Of a DNA stretch of 64,000 nucleotides, positions 48,006 through 57,916 are shown piece after piece. The stretch's first letter is position 1, and every line of letters starts with the position of its first letter. The stretch spans positions 1,922,001 to 1,986,000 of the forward strand of contig JAQSEB010000047.1 of NCBI GenBank assembly GCA_030063045.1. Direction: 5' to 3'. The notes under the pieces were generated by a model. It searched no databases and was not told the origin of the DNA. It worked only from the letters and a program-made list of their open reading frames with translations. The DNA is from Pratylenchus scribneri (Eukaryota; Nematoda; Chromadorea; Rhabditida; Pratylenchidae). Position numbers and translations under genes: made by a program.

Positions 48006-49235
48006 TGCGCAAAATGTTCAGCAGCTCCCATTCATCAATTTCCCCGCACAATTTTACATTTCTGCCAAATCGCCCATTTTACTTTGTCTTTTTTTTAATC
48101 CCAAAATCTGTGCTATTCAATTCTCTGCCAATTTCCACCCAAAATATGCAAATCATTTTGTATTATTTAAAATTGGCCAATTCACAAAAATTTTTTGAGA
48201 GGCGATATTTTTGCTTCCTTCCACCCCTTCCACCCAGTACTCTGTCATCTGATTTTGCAATTTTTGATGAATTTGTGGCGAAAACAACGGTCGAAGGGAT
48301 GGATGGGGCCGAGGGGCAAGGGGATAGCCAACTGTAAAAGAAAGGCTAAATTTAGAATTTTTTTATAGTTTTACGAAATGAATTCAATTAAAAATTCATT
48401 TTTCTTTGATGGATCGTAGCGGAAATTTCGCCACTCAAAATTTATAAATTCAATTAAATATAATAATTTTAATTGATCAAAATTCATTCTATCCAATTCC
48501 ATTTAAAGAATTTTCCATTTTCTTTGACGCAGCGAAAATTTCGCCACTTCATAAATTCAATTAATAATTTTAATTCTGAATTGATTGGAATTATTCCATA
48601 AATTCGCCCTAAAGAATTGGATGAATCATTTTTAATTCATAAAGCAAAGAAATTCCAATCAAAATCGTATCTTTTAGCCCAAAAATAAGCAAATGGGCGG
48701 TTGGCGCGCGAATTGGCCCACCTTTAGGGCCTAAAATTCACCCATTTTTTGAATCATTCCTTCGCCCAATTTGGATGACGAATTTGGCCCAATTTTGGCT
48801 CGTAGATGCGACCCCAAAAATGATGAATGGGAGGATCATCGGTAGTCAACGAAAAACAAAGATGGGCCAAATTTTGGCCTTAAAATATCGAATTTAAATT
48901 TCCCATTTTCCTCTCTTAATTTTCCATCCTTTTTTTTGTATAATTTTCGTCCAAAATTTGACACATTAAACATCAACATATGCAAATCCCCTCCATTTTT
49001 AAATTGGAAGGGCTCCCGAATTTCGAGAGGCCCTAAAATTGGGGCAATATGGGAATTCATGTTATTAAAATTTCTGTGAATTCAAAGCTTGGACTTTGGA
49101 ATTTGCACTAAATATAACGCCTATTATTTCCATTGTTTAATTCCATTTTTAACTTATTTTTGTTGAAATGCCTCTCTCCCCTCCTCCCGCTTGATGAGGG
49201 AAATTTCAATAACGCAATTTCCTAATCTGTGGGGC

Positions 49236-49590
49236 CATTCTTTAGGCCATAACTCAACGAGGCAAATGTTCATTTAGGAAGGCGAAATATCTTTCGAAAA
49301 CCCAAAATGCCCTCTAAAAAGTGGCCTTATTAAATTTTAAAAATTTAGGATTTAAAAAATATTATCTGTCTTTTAGTGCAATAAACGGTACTTATGTATT
49401 TTGGAGGATGGAAGAGAAGGGTAGGCATGTATTATTTCGTTTGTTTCCTATGCTGCCGAGCCCATAAGCCCATAGTCCCTAGCCCCTACTCTCCACCCAA
49501 TTCTTCTCTTCCATCCTCCAAAATACATAAGTGCCCAATAAACCCGATTTACAAGGAAAAGCAGATTATTTCACAAATAGTTTATATTTT
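49236..49590. mobile_element. Family A left half interrupted by a younger element (copy 11)
   Basis: CTTTAGGCCATAACTCAACG, AAGGCGAAATATCTTTCGAA and CCCTCTAAAAAGTGGCC form a left arm and part of the centre. No right arm follows, so the copy is truncated. The 149-bp element at 49387-49535 is inserted into its centre. Confidence 0.65.
49387..49535. mobile_element. 149-bp MITE with 8-bp target-site duplication
   Basis: Terminal inverted repeats of about 33 bp (GGTACTTATGTATTTTGGAG on the left, complement of the right end GGCACTTATG...) differ at one base near the tip. The direct repeat CAATAAAC flanks it at 49379-49386 and 49536-49543. An 8-bp duplication is characteristic of hAT-type transposition. 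The interior (about 80 bp) has no coding capacity, so it is non-autonomous. Confidence 0.85.
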
Positions 49591-50559
49591 CAAAAAAAAT
49601 TAGTAAAGAATGACCACAATTACTGAAAATGTCCAAATGCCCTGCATTTTCCACACCTCATTTTGTTTTTTCCCTCAAAAGTTTTTTTGTTCGGTTCTCT
49701 TCAATTCCTTACTCCAATTCTTCCTTGCATAATTCCTCCCCCACCTTCTTGAAATGCTTACGTAATATTCTCCGAGAAATGTTCTGTGTGTCCGGTTGTC
49801 TCCCAATCACCCAGTCCCAGCCCATCACAGAGCGGTGCCTTTGTTTGTCAAATGTTTTTGTTTGTTTATTCCCGCAAAATGACTGACTGGAAATGACTGG
49901 TTCCCTCCCCTCCTCTCGCACTTTTGGCCAAAGCATGCAACAGCCAGCAGCACATGGAAGGGGAAGTAGGGAAGGGGATTGCGCGGAAATGGAACACAAC
50001 ACAGAGAACTCAAAGTCAACCCTCATTCCTACCTATTCATCCGGCCCGGACCACATTGGAAGGAAGGGAAGGGACTTTTGTTCCATCCATTTGATCCCCT
50101 CATTCCCCCTCACACCTCTCTTACTTTTTGTTTTGTGGCCTCCTCTTGGCCCATGCATTTGCAATTTTGCTGGAATTTATGTTTCCGCCCGGTTTGCGGG
50201 AGGAATTAATAAAAAGAATTGAAGCTGGGAATATTTTGAGTGTGATCCGATCCGCTCATTGCAAATTGCGTGAAGGCAGTCCCCAATTTTTGATGTGGAC
50301 TGGTTTTCTGGCCAAGCCAATTTATTTATTTGCCAATGTGTGTTTTTGTGGCTGATTGGAAACATAAAATCCCCGAGGGCCAAATCAAGGATTTTTTATT
50401 CATTTCCATTGATACTAATAAGATTCCTGAATATTTGTTCAAAACATTTTTACATGTATTTGGCCAATTCACAAAAATAAATATTTATATGTAATAAACA
50501 ATATTTAATTAACCGAAAAAAAATTTATTTCCCAAAGAAAAATAAATTTTTTAAAGCTA

Positions 50560-50725
50560 ATTTGGCCACAAGGAGTTGATACTTAGATTAGGTTTAGGGA
50601 GAGCTTTCGAAGCATAGAAGGAGCCTCATTTGGCCAAGTTTATATGGCCTTAAAATATAGATTATTTTCGACACAAAAAGTCTTACAGACAAATGCAATG
50701 TTTTTTTCGGCAAATTAATTAAGTA
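50560..50725. mobile_element. Family C foldback element
   Basis: GCTAATTTGGCCA, TTAGGTTTAGGGAGAGC, TTTCGAAGCATA and TTTTCGACACAAAAA, the same blocks as the copies at 14.9 and 57.0 kb. Confidence 0.6.
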
Positions 50726-51599
50726 TCCAACAAATTTTTAGTCGCCTTTATCAAAAACAAAAAATGGCCCAAAAAGTGGCCAAAATTACGAATGAAATTC
50801 ATCGCCTCCGCCACTCAAAAATTATTAGCGGAATATTCCACCACCAACTGAGGTGTGTTTCGGTTTTTCCATCCCCCGATCCGGTCTGGCCAAAATCCCT
50901 CCAAAATGTTTGTTTGTTTTTTCCTCGGCCATTTTCCTTTGTTTCCTTCACAATTTCAACATTTTTCCTCCTCATTTCTGTTTGTTTGGCAATTATCATT
51001 CCATTCATTTTTTGTGTTGTTGTTCAGCTCAACAAACAGTTCCATTCCCCCCTTCGCCTCTTCCGATTTTTTTGCATAAAATTTCCAGCCGATCCCCTCC
51101 CACCCAAAGGCCTTTCCAGCCGATCCCCTCCCACCCAAAAGGCCAGTTTTTTCCATGCCATCCATTCATTCATTCAATGGCCTACTGTCCCCCTTTCCAA
51201 CCATCCGGGTCCCGCCAAAAATTTTTCCATCCGTTAAAAGTCCCCTCCCCCTCCAGCTTTTTGAGTCAGTGCTCGTAAAATTGTTTTGTGCACTGCACAA
51301 ATTTTGCGCAACGCAAATATTTGCATACTTTTTCAAACGCCAACAATTTTTTTTGTTATTTTGTTGTGCTGTGTGCCCCTTTCCTCCCTCTCCTCTTTAT
51401 TATTATCCCAATGAAAAGCCCCCAAACTCACCGATGAAAAAACAAAATATGAAAGAGGATGGAAAATACATATTACGAGTGGAATTGAAGGAAAAATGGG
51501 AGGAAGGGGGTGGGTGACGGACAGATAAAAAGGAGGACTCTGGAGTCTGGACTGAAGCCAGAGGCGAGGGAGCGCCGCCGGGGGAATTTTGTGTGTTGT

Positions 51600-52060
51600 A
51601 CAAATTGACCGAGAATTGGTCGTCCGTCTGTTTTTTACGTTTTTTTTTTGCGATTTTTTATTGGCCATTGGCCAGAATAGCTGAAAGGCGATAAAAAGGG
51701 GAAACTTTTGATTGGCCAATTGGTCAGCCCCTCCCTCCGAAAATTTCCATCCCGAATCTGACCATTCCTTCCCTCTTTTAAATTTTATGGCCAATTGCGA
51801 AAAAAAATGTGACCAAAAACCCTAAAAGTAAACAAATTGACCGAAAATTGTTCAAAAATATGAGCCTCGATTTTTTACTTTTTTTCGTAATTTGGGACCT
51901 GATTGAGATGATGAAAATGAGAAACTTTTGATTGGCCAATTGGCCAGAACAACACGAATTTCCCTTCCTTCTCCCTTTCCGAAATTCCTTCTTGACCATT
52001 CCTTTCCTCTTTTAAATTTTATGGCCAAATGCGAAAAAAAATGTGGCCAAAACCATTTAA
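51600..52060. repeat. Tandem duplication, ~230-bp period
   Basis: CAAATTGACCGA, GAAACTTTTGATTGGCCAAT, TTTTAAATTTTATGGCCAA and GCGAAAAAAAATGTG appear in both units in order. Confidence 0.8.
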
Positions 52061-52224
52061 AATATGTGCTCTTTCTTGAGGATCTGCTGATACCGGTCCT
52101 CAATGGAATTTTTTGTCGCTATTTATGGCAGAATTGAAGAGCCGTGATTTTTCATTTTGTTGTGTTTTTTTAAACGTGATTTATGAAATTCAATTTATTA
52201 TTTTCCCCCTCCCATTTTCCCTTT

Positions 52225-52665
52225 CAATTTGGCCTTCAAAATTGATTTTGCTTTGAGGGGCAAAATATATAAAAATAATTTTTGGGCATTGAAAACAATC
52301 CCTCCCTTCCCTTCATTCAATATATTTTGGCTAATCAATCTCAAAATTTTAAAGATTTTTTGAATTTTTATTTTGACCCTCAGCTTCAATTTTGCCTTTA
52401 AAAATTGGGAGCAAAAATATAATAATAAATTTTTGTGCGCGAAAACAATCCTCCATCTCCACTTAGATTTGGGGCTAATCATCTCGACTCTCGAATTGCA
52501 AAAGTTCTCTCGAATATTTTTTTTGAAATCTTGAAATTCAATTTATCCCTACAATTTTGGCCTCCAAAATTGATTTTGCTTTGAGGGGCAAAATATTATT
52601 AATAATTTTTGGGCATTGAAAACAATCCTCCCTTCCCTTCATATTTTTGGCTAATCAGTCTCGAT
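52225..52665. repeat. Three-unit diverged tandem repeat, ~160-bp period
   Basis: AAAATTGATTTTGCTTTGAG, GGGGCAAAATAT, TTTTTGGGCATTGAAAACAA and TTGGCTAATCA recur three times; the middle unit is the most diverged. Confidence 0.7.
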
Positions 52666-53494
52666 CTCGAATAAAAATTGTCGAATTTTATTGAAAAACA
52701 ATCCCCTTCCTAACCATCCTTTTTTGGCCTGTTTATGTGTGTCCAATTTTGGTGTTTCACATTTTTATTTTATTTTATTGTCGCTTTTCCTTTTCCATTT
52801 TTTCTCGACCAATTCCTTCCCCGGCAGCCCACCGGCCAGCCGACTAGCCAAAACCCCATTTTTTGCCCCTTCCATCCATTTTTTTCCATTTCATTTTTAA
52901 TTTTTCTCGTCAATTGCGCCATTCCCATTCCAGCCTCCTCCCTCGCATTCCCCCCTCATTGAAGTGGAACACAAATTTTTATATTTCTGCGATTCCAAAA
53001 AGGCGATTGAGAGTTTATTTTATTTCGTCCTCCCAAGAAAAATTTTTTTTTTTGATTTTATTTTAAATTTTAAAGGGGCAAAATTTATAATTTGATGATT
53101 TATGAGAGGGCACCCTGCCCGCCGGTGTGAAAAATTGCCCTGCCTTTTTTTGCTGGAGGGGAAAATGTATCGAAAACGGCCAAAAAGGGGCAGAAAGGGG
53201 CAGAAAGGGGGAAATGGATTGATGATCCAACACCATCTCAAAAATCAAAATCATCCCTCCAAAAGAGAGAGTTCATTCCAAATTTGAGACCAATTCCAAT
53301 AAATTTGTGGCCAAAGAGCACACAAAAGCCAATCAACGAATTCCACATTTTCTTTCCAATTAATTTCCAAACACATTAAAAATTTATACTGTGGCGCATT
53401 GCTGAAGGCAATTAAAAAGGGGTTTTACTTTGCCAAAAAATTTCCTTATATTTTTAAATGTTTAGTAATTATTTAATTTGCAAAAAATCATGAA

Positions 53495-53690
53495 TTTGCC
53501 TTAAACTGTGTCGAAAAATAATCATTTTAGGCCATAAAACTTGGCCAAATCCGCAGGCTTCTTTAACATATTTCTATGTTCCTAAAGCTAATAAGCTCTT
53601 ATCTATAATTCTAAACCCCAAATACTGTTGTTGGCCAAGTATTATGGCCATAAAAATTATTTTTAAATATGTAATATTTTTCGGCAAAAA
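53495..53690. mobile_element. Family C foldback element
   Basis: The left arm TGTGTCGAAAAATAATC with GGCCATAAAACTTGGCCAAA is partly complementary to the right end TTGGCCAAGTATTATGGCC...AATTATTTTT. The centre has TTTCTATG and TAAACCCC blocks. Confidence 0.65.
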
Positions 53691-53829
53691 ATATTTTTTT
53701 CATTTAAATTTTCCTTTTCCATTCCCCTTTTTATTAAAAAAGCCTCGCAAATTTCCTTTACGATTGCCCAAAAATAGGATCAAAAAATTCTCCGCTTTTT
53801 TTCGCGCGCACTTTTCCATGCAAAAATAT

Positions 53830-53847
53830 CCCCCCCCCCCCCCCCCC
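53830..53847. repeat. Poly-C tract (C18)
   Basis: An 18-nt C run. A 10-nt G run lies 130 bp further on at 53980-53989. Confidence 0.9.
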
Positions 53848-54385
53848 ACCCCCATCCCTTTTCGGTGAATTTTCATGGACCAACCCAGCCAGCCCCTTTT
53901 GAAGCATTTTTGTCTGCGCGCTTTTCCTCCTTGTCCGAACAAAATTTTTTTTGGTTGGAATTTATGCGCAACTGAGTGAGGGGGGGGGGAAGAAGAACTT
54001 GTTTTTGGGCAGCACAAACAAATTGGATGTTGGAAGTTAGCGAAAAAGGAGGGGGAAAAGAGGGGGAAGAAGCGCGCAAAATGCACACGAAATAAGCAAA
54101 AACAGCAAAAATTGAATGTGAATGGGGCTTAAAAATGCTCTCTGTTGGATGATGATGACAACCAATCCGCACTAAAATTATAACACCCACCAACCAATGA
54201 AGGAAGGCGCGCAATACAAGAAAACATTAAAAAATGAATGAATGAATAAATTAGCGAGAATCGGAAGATTTCAAACATTGCCTTTAGGAAAATTCATTTT
54301 ATTGGTCAGCTGATGGTATCCATCCTGCTGCTCCCTACTGTGGAATTTTCTCTTCCTTTTATCAGCCAAATCCTTTGACTGACTG

Positions 54386-55310
54386 ACAAGGGAATGCTTT
54401 TATATGTCCGTGGCCACTTTTGATGAGACTTGGCATACATTTAGCACATATGATGCCTACACCTAAACCGCAATTATTATCTGCCCAATGAGCTTGCCTC
54501 GGATTTTATGGCCATAAAACCTATTTTTTCAGCCATTTTGGACATAGCTCATAACTCGGTATAGATATGACCTAAAATTATGAACTAAACGTCATCTTGT
54601 AGAGAATTTTACGGGCTATAATATTGGTTAATGTTTACTAGGTCTAAAAATTTTTTGAAATTTTTTATCGATTTTTTTCAAAAAATCTCGAATTTGGCCA
54701 ATTTTCAATGGGCCATATCTCGGTTAGATGGAATCGTTGGACTTTGGCCCAGTTATCTTTTTTGATCACCATATCATAAAGTATCATTATGCAAATTTTC
54801 AGATTTTTCTGGCTACCTGAAAATTTTTGCGAATTCGCAATGCTAGGCCTGTAATGGGCAAAATACCTAGAATTTTCAGGTAGCCAGAAAAATCTGAAAA
54901 TTTGCATAATGATACTTTATGATATGGTGATCAAAAAAGATAACTGGGCCAAAGTCCAACGATTCCATCTAACCGAGATATGGCCCATTGAAAATTGGCC
55001 AAATTCGAGATTTTTTGAAAAAAATCGATAAAAAATTTCAAAAAATTTTTAGACCTAGTAAACATTAACCAATATTATAGCCCGTAAAATTCTCTACAAG
55101 ATGACGTTTAGTTCATAATTTTAGGTCAATTCTATACCGAGATATGAGCTATGGCCAAAATGGCTGAAAAAATAGGTTTTATGGCCATAAAATCCGAGGC
55201 AAGCTCATTGGGCAGATAATAATTGCGGTTTAGGTGTAGGCATCATATGTGCTAAATGTATGCCAAGTCTCATCAAAAGTGGCCACGGACATATAAAAGC
55301 ATTCCCTTGT
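54386..55310. mobile_element. 925-bp near-perfect palindrome (foldback element)
   Basis: Two 440-bp arms (54386-54825 and 54871-55310) are reverse complements with no indel and about four mismatches, around a 45-bp spacer. The ends read ACAAGGGAATGC...GCATTCCCTTGT. There is no credible coding sequence; the 80-codon frame at 54665-54907 crosses the centre and is a by-product. The high arm identity implies recent origin or ongoing gene conversion. Confidence 0.9.
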
Positions 55311-55343
55311 GAGGCAACATTATTTCAATACCTTTGCCCATTC

Positions 55344-55480
55344 TTTTGGCCATAACTCAATAAGGAAGCAACCAATTTAAGAAGGCGATATGCCATTTAA
55401 AAGCCATAAATGTCCTCTAAAAAGTGGCCAATTAATTTTTTTTGAAATGCTAAAAGTATTTGTAAAATAAGCGAATTTTT
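55344..55480. mobile_element. Family A left half (copy 12)
   Basis: TTTTGGCCATAACTCAATAA through GTCCTCTAAAAAGTGGCC, then a short AT-rich part. The right arm is absent, and the next unit of a 193-bp tandem repeat begins instead. Confidence 0.75.
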
Positions 55481-55536
55481 CCCTTTTATCAGCCCAATCC
55501 TTTAAGGCAACATTATTTCAATACCTTTGACCATTC

Positions 55537-55833
55537 TTTTGGCCATATCTCAGAAAGGAAGCAACCAATTTAGGAAGGCAATATGCCATTTTAAAGCCCA
55601 AAATGTCTTCTAAAAAGTGGCTTACATAATTTTTAGAAAATTTAAAACAATTTGCAAAATAATCGGCCTTTCCTCTAAAAATATGGTTTTCTTATATTCA
55701 AAGACATTTAATTCTTAAAAAGATGGATTTTATAAAATTTTAATTAGCCAATTTTTAGAGGAAACTTGAAGCTTTCTATTGATATATCGCCTTCCCAGAT
55801 TGGCTATCGTCTTGCTTAGTTATGGCCAAAAAA
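55537..55833. mobile_element. Family A foldback element, copy 13
   Basis: Left arm TTTTGGCCATATCTCAGAAA; right arm with TTGATATATCGCCTTCCCAG and TTATGGCCAAAAAA. Preceded by the shared flank CAATACCTTTGACCATTC. Confidence 0.85.
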
Positions 55834-56449
55834 TTAACGGAGGCGCATTCGGTGATATTCAGCCATTTTCCCCTACCAAAATCCAATTTTTTAAATCCCT
55901 GAAGCCTAATTCTAATTTAATAAAATTCCTGCTGTTTTATTCGCGAATAATTTCATTCTAATTTTATTATATTTTTATTAATTTATTTTTCTTTTTTATA
56001 GATTTAACTTGATAAATTCAGCAAATTGGACCATTCGAATTCTCTTATTCCATCTCCAATCAGAGACTACAATATACAAATTTATTTGTCGCTCTTTATC
56101 CATTTTTGTCCATGGTCGAGGATTGGCTGACTTTTTGCTGTCCTGGGCAATTCTTCCAAATCCGCTCGGCCCAAATCCTCCACATTTTGCCGTCCACAAA
56201 TCTCGCCTCCTCCTCCTCCTCAAAACCCGTCCCTCCCACAAATATTTCATGGCTTTACGATCCCCAAGTGAATGATGCCCCAAAAACAATTCCATGCCCC
56301 AATTTATTGCCCCCACATTGGCCATCATCATTTGCCACAATTCCCTCCTCCACCAACAAATGACAAAAGGCAACATTGCCACTTTTCAATCTCGTTTTGT
56401 CCATTTATCTTCCCCTTGAATTGATGGTCGCCCATTTTAGTCAAATCTT

Positions 56450-56464
56450 CCCCCCCCCCCCCCC
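56450..56464. repeat. Poly-C tract (C15)
   Basis: A 15-nt C run in non-coding DNA, on the same strand as the other poly-C runs. Confidence 0.9.
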
Positions 56465-56959
56465 GCATTCAGCAGCCAACCCATTTTTGGCAGCTGAAAA
56501 GAATTTGCTTTCGCGCAAAAATAGCAGCGAAAATCTGTTGCCACTTTAATAAATTCACCATTTTTCCCCTATTTTTCATTTCCTTTTGTGATATTATTTT
56601 CTTGGCACATTCAATTATTTTGATTAATCCACCATATATTAAACTTCTTCCCCCGCTCCCTCCTTTCTTCGTTTACGCTCGAATTATTATTATTATTATC
56701 CAAAATGCCATTTTGATGGTGGGGGCAGCGTCGCAACAATCCTTAAATGAAATTGAGGGGAGGAGGGGGCTAATTCAAGAGAAAATGTTGCCATTTTTCC
56801 ATATTTCATCCAATTATGATATTAAAAAAATATTAAAGTTTGGCATCATTTTTAGGCTCTTTTTTGGCTTCATTTTTTTCTTACTTTTTTATGAATTTGA
56901 TTCCGAAAAATTAGTGGAAATATATTAATTGACCGAAAAACATTGAAATTCCCAAAGAA

Positions 56960-57200
56960 TTTTAGTGTCGAAAATATTTTCTGAAAAATTAATTTTCCGA
57001 ACACTTTTTGTGCCAAAAAATAATCTTGAGGCCATATAACTTGGCCATAATATAATTTTAAGGTTTAGAATAAGCAGGTTTAGGTTTAAATTAAATTAGG
57101 GCTACCCTTTCGAAGCATATAGAAATCATAAAAAAAAAGCCTTACTGCTAATTTAGCCAAGTTTTATGGCTCAAAATAAAGTATTTCTCAACCCGAAAAT
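56960..57200. mobile_element. Family C foldback element
   Basis: AGTGTCGAAAATA, AAATAATCTTGAGGCCATAT, AACTTGGCCATAAT, GTTTAGGTTTAAATTA and CTTTCGAAGCATA, ending in the inverted TTTAGCCAAGTTTTATGGC. Confidence 0.65.
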
Positions 57201-57609
57201 TTTTCTAAATATTAATATTTTAAAAATCCAGTTTCATTTCTTAAAATTGAACAACATTGATTTGCGCCCCTTTTCACCATGAAATGAAATAAAATAGGAA
57301 ATGCGCGAGTGCCGATGAGAGGAAATGAAAGAAATGAAAATTTCGAATTTGGGAATTTGTGAATGGTTTTGACGCGCGCCAATTTTCAGTGAACATTTCA
57401 TCCGTCGTCCGCGCACTGATTTCACTTTTTTTTCACTCCTCTTGGTTTGGACGGGTTACTGCTGCTGGATTCGGAGGAATTCATCCGGTCGTAGAAATGC
57501 GTCGAATAATGTGGAAAAAGTTGGCTTTGTTGACGAAAGGAATTGCATAAAAATTTCAACAAAAAATCATGGTAGGGAACAGTATATCAATGATTGAGTA
57601 CCCGAAGCG

Positions 57610-57916
57610 GTTTTTAGTCCATAACTCAATGAGGCTATGGCCAATTTGGGAAGGCGATATACTATTGGAAAGCCCTAAATGTCCTCTAAAAAGTGGCTAT
57701 ATTAAAATGTTTTGAATTCAAACTTTTTAAAAATTATTTAGCTTTGAATATAATAAATTCAAAAATCTGAACAATTTGAGGAAAAGCCGCCTATTTTAAA
57801 AATTTAATTTACATTTCAAAAATTAAATTAAGCCACTTTTTAGAGGACATTTAAGGCTTTCTAATGGCATATCGCCTTCCAAAATTGGTTGTTTCCTTGA
57901 TGAGATATGACCATAA
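57610..57916. mobile_element. Family A foldback element, copy 14
   Basis: Left arm GTCCATAACTCAATGAGG with GGCGATATACTATTGGAAAG and GTCCTCTAAAAAGTGGC; right arm GCCACTTTTTAGAGGACATT, GGCATATCGCCTTCC, GATGAGATATGACCATAAG. One of the best-preserved copies. Confidence 0.88.

Larger units (their letters stand above)
42961..49235. other. Long gene-free stretch
   Basis: I find no gene. It holds tandem duplications at 43.27-43.69, 46.14-46.75 and 47.55-48.0 kb, poly-C tracts at 43681-43694 and 44625-44638, and many short frames of Pro/Phe/Ser-rich composition. Of these, 45885-46355 and 46396-46773 are translations of the duplicated unit and are not independent genes. Confidence 0.45.
49591..54385. 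other. Gene-free stretch with duplicated segments
   Basis: No convincing gene. A plus-strand frame at 50128-50355 has some protein-like composition (GLREELIKRIEAGN...) but no splice sites or family I know. The minus strand around 52062-52120 has a short open tail ending QQILKKEHIF after a TAG acceptor, too little to call. Tandem duplications, family C copies and a C18 tract lie inside. Confidence 0.4.
55834..57609. other. Stretch with unassigned open frames, no gene called
   Basis: Frames 56106-56363 (plus, 85 codons) and 55996-56382 (minus, 128 codons) overlap, and neither shows a recognisable domain. A GC-richer patch at 57.38-57.55 kb is open on both strands. A poly-C tract and a family C element lie inside. 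Coding remains possible but unsupported. Confidence 0.35.

Noticed and set aside
54665..54907. 80-codon minus-strand open frame
   Set aside because: It spans the centre of the 925-bp palindrome and derives from its arms; no independent coding evidence.
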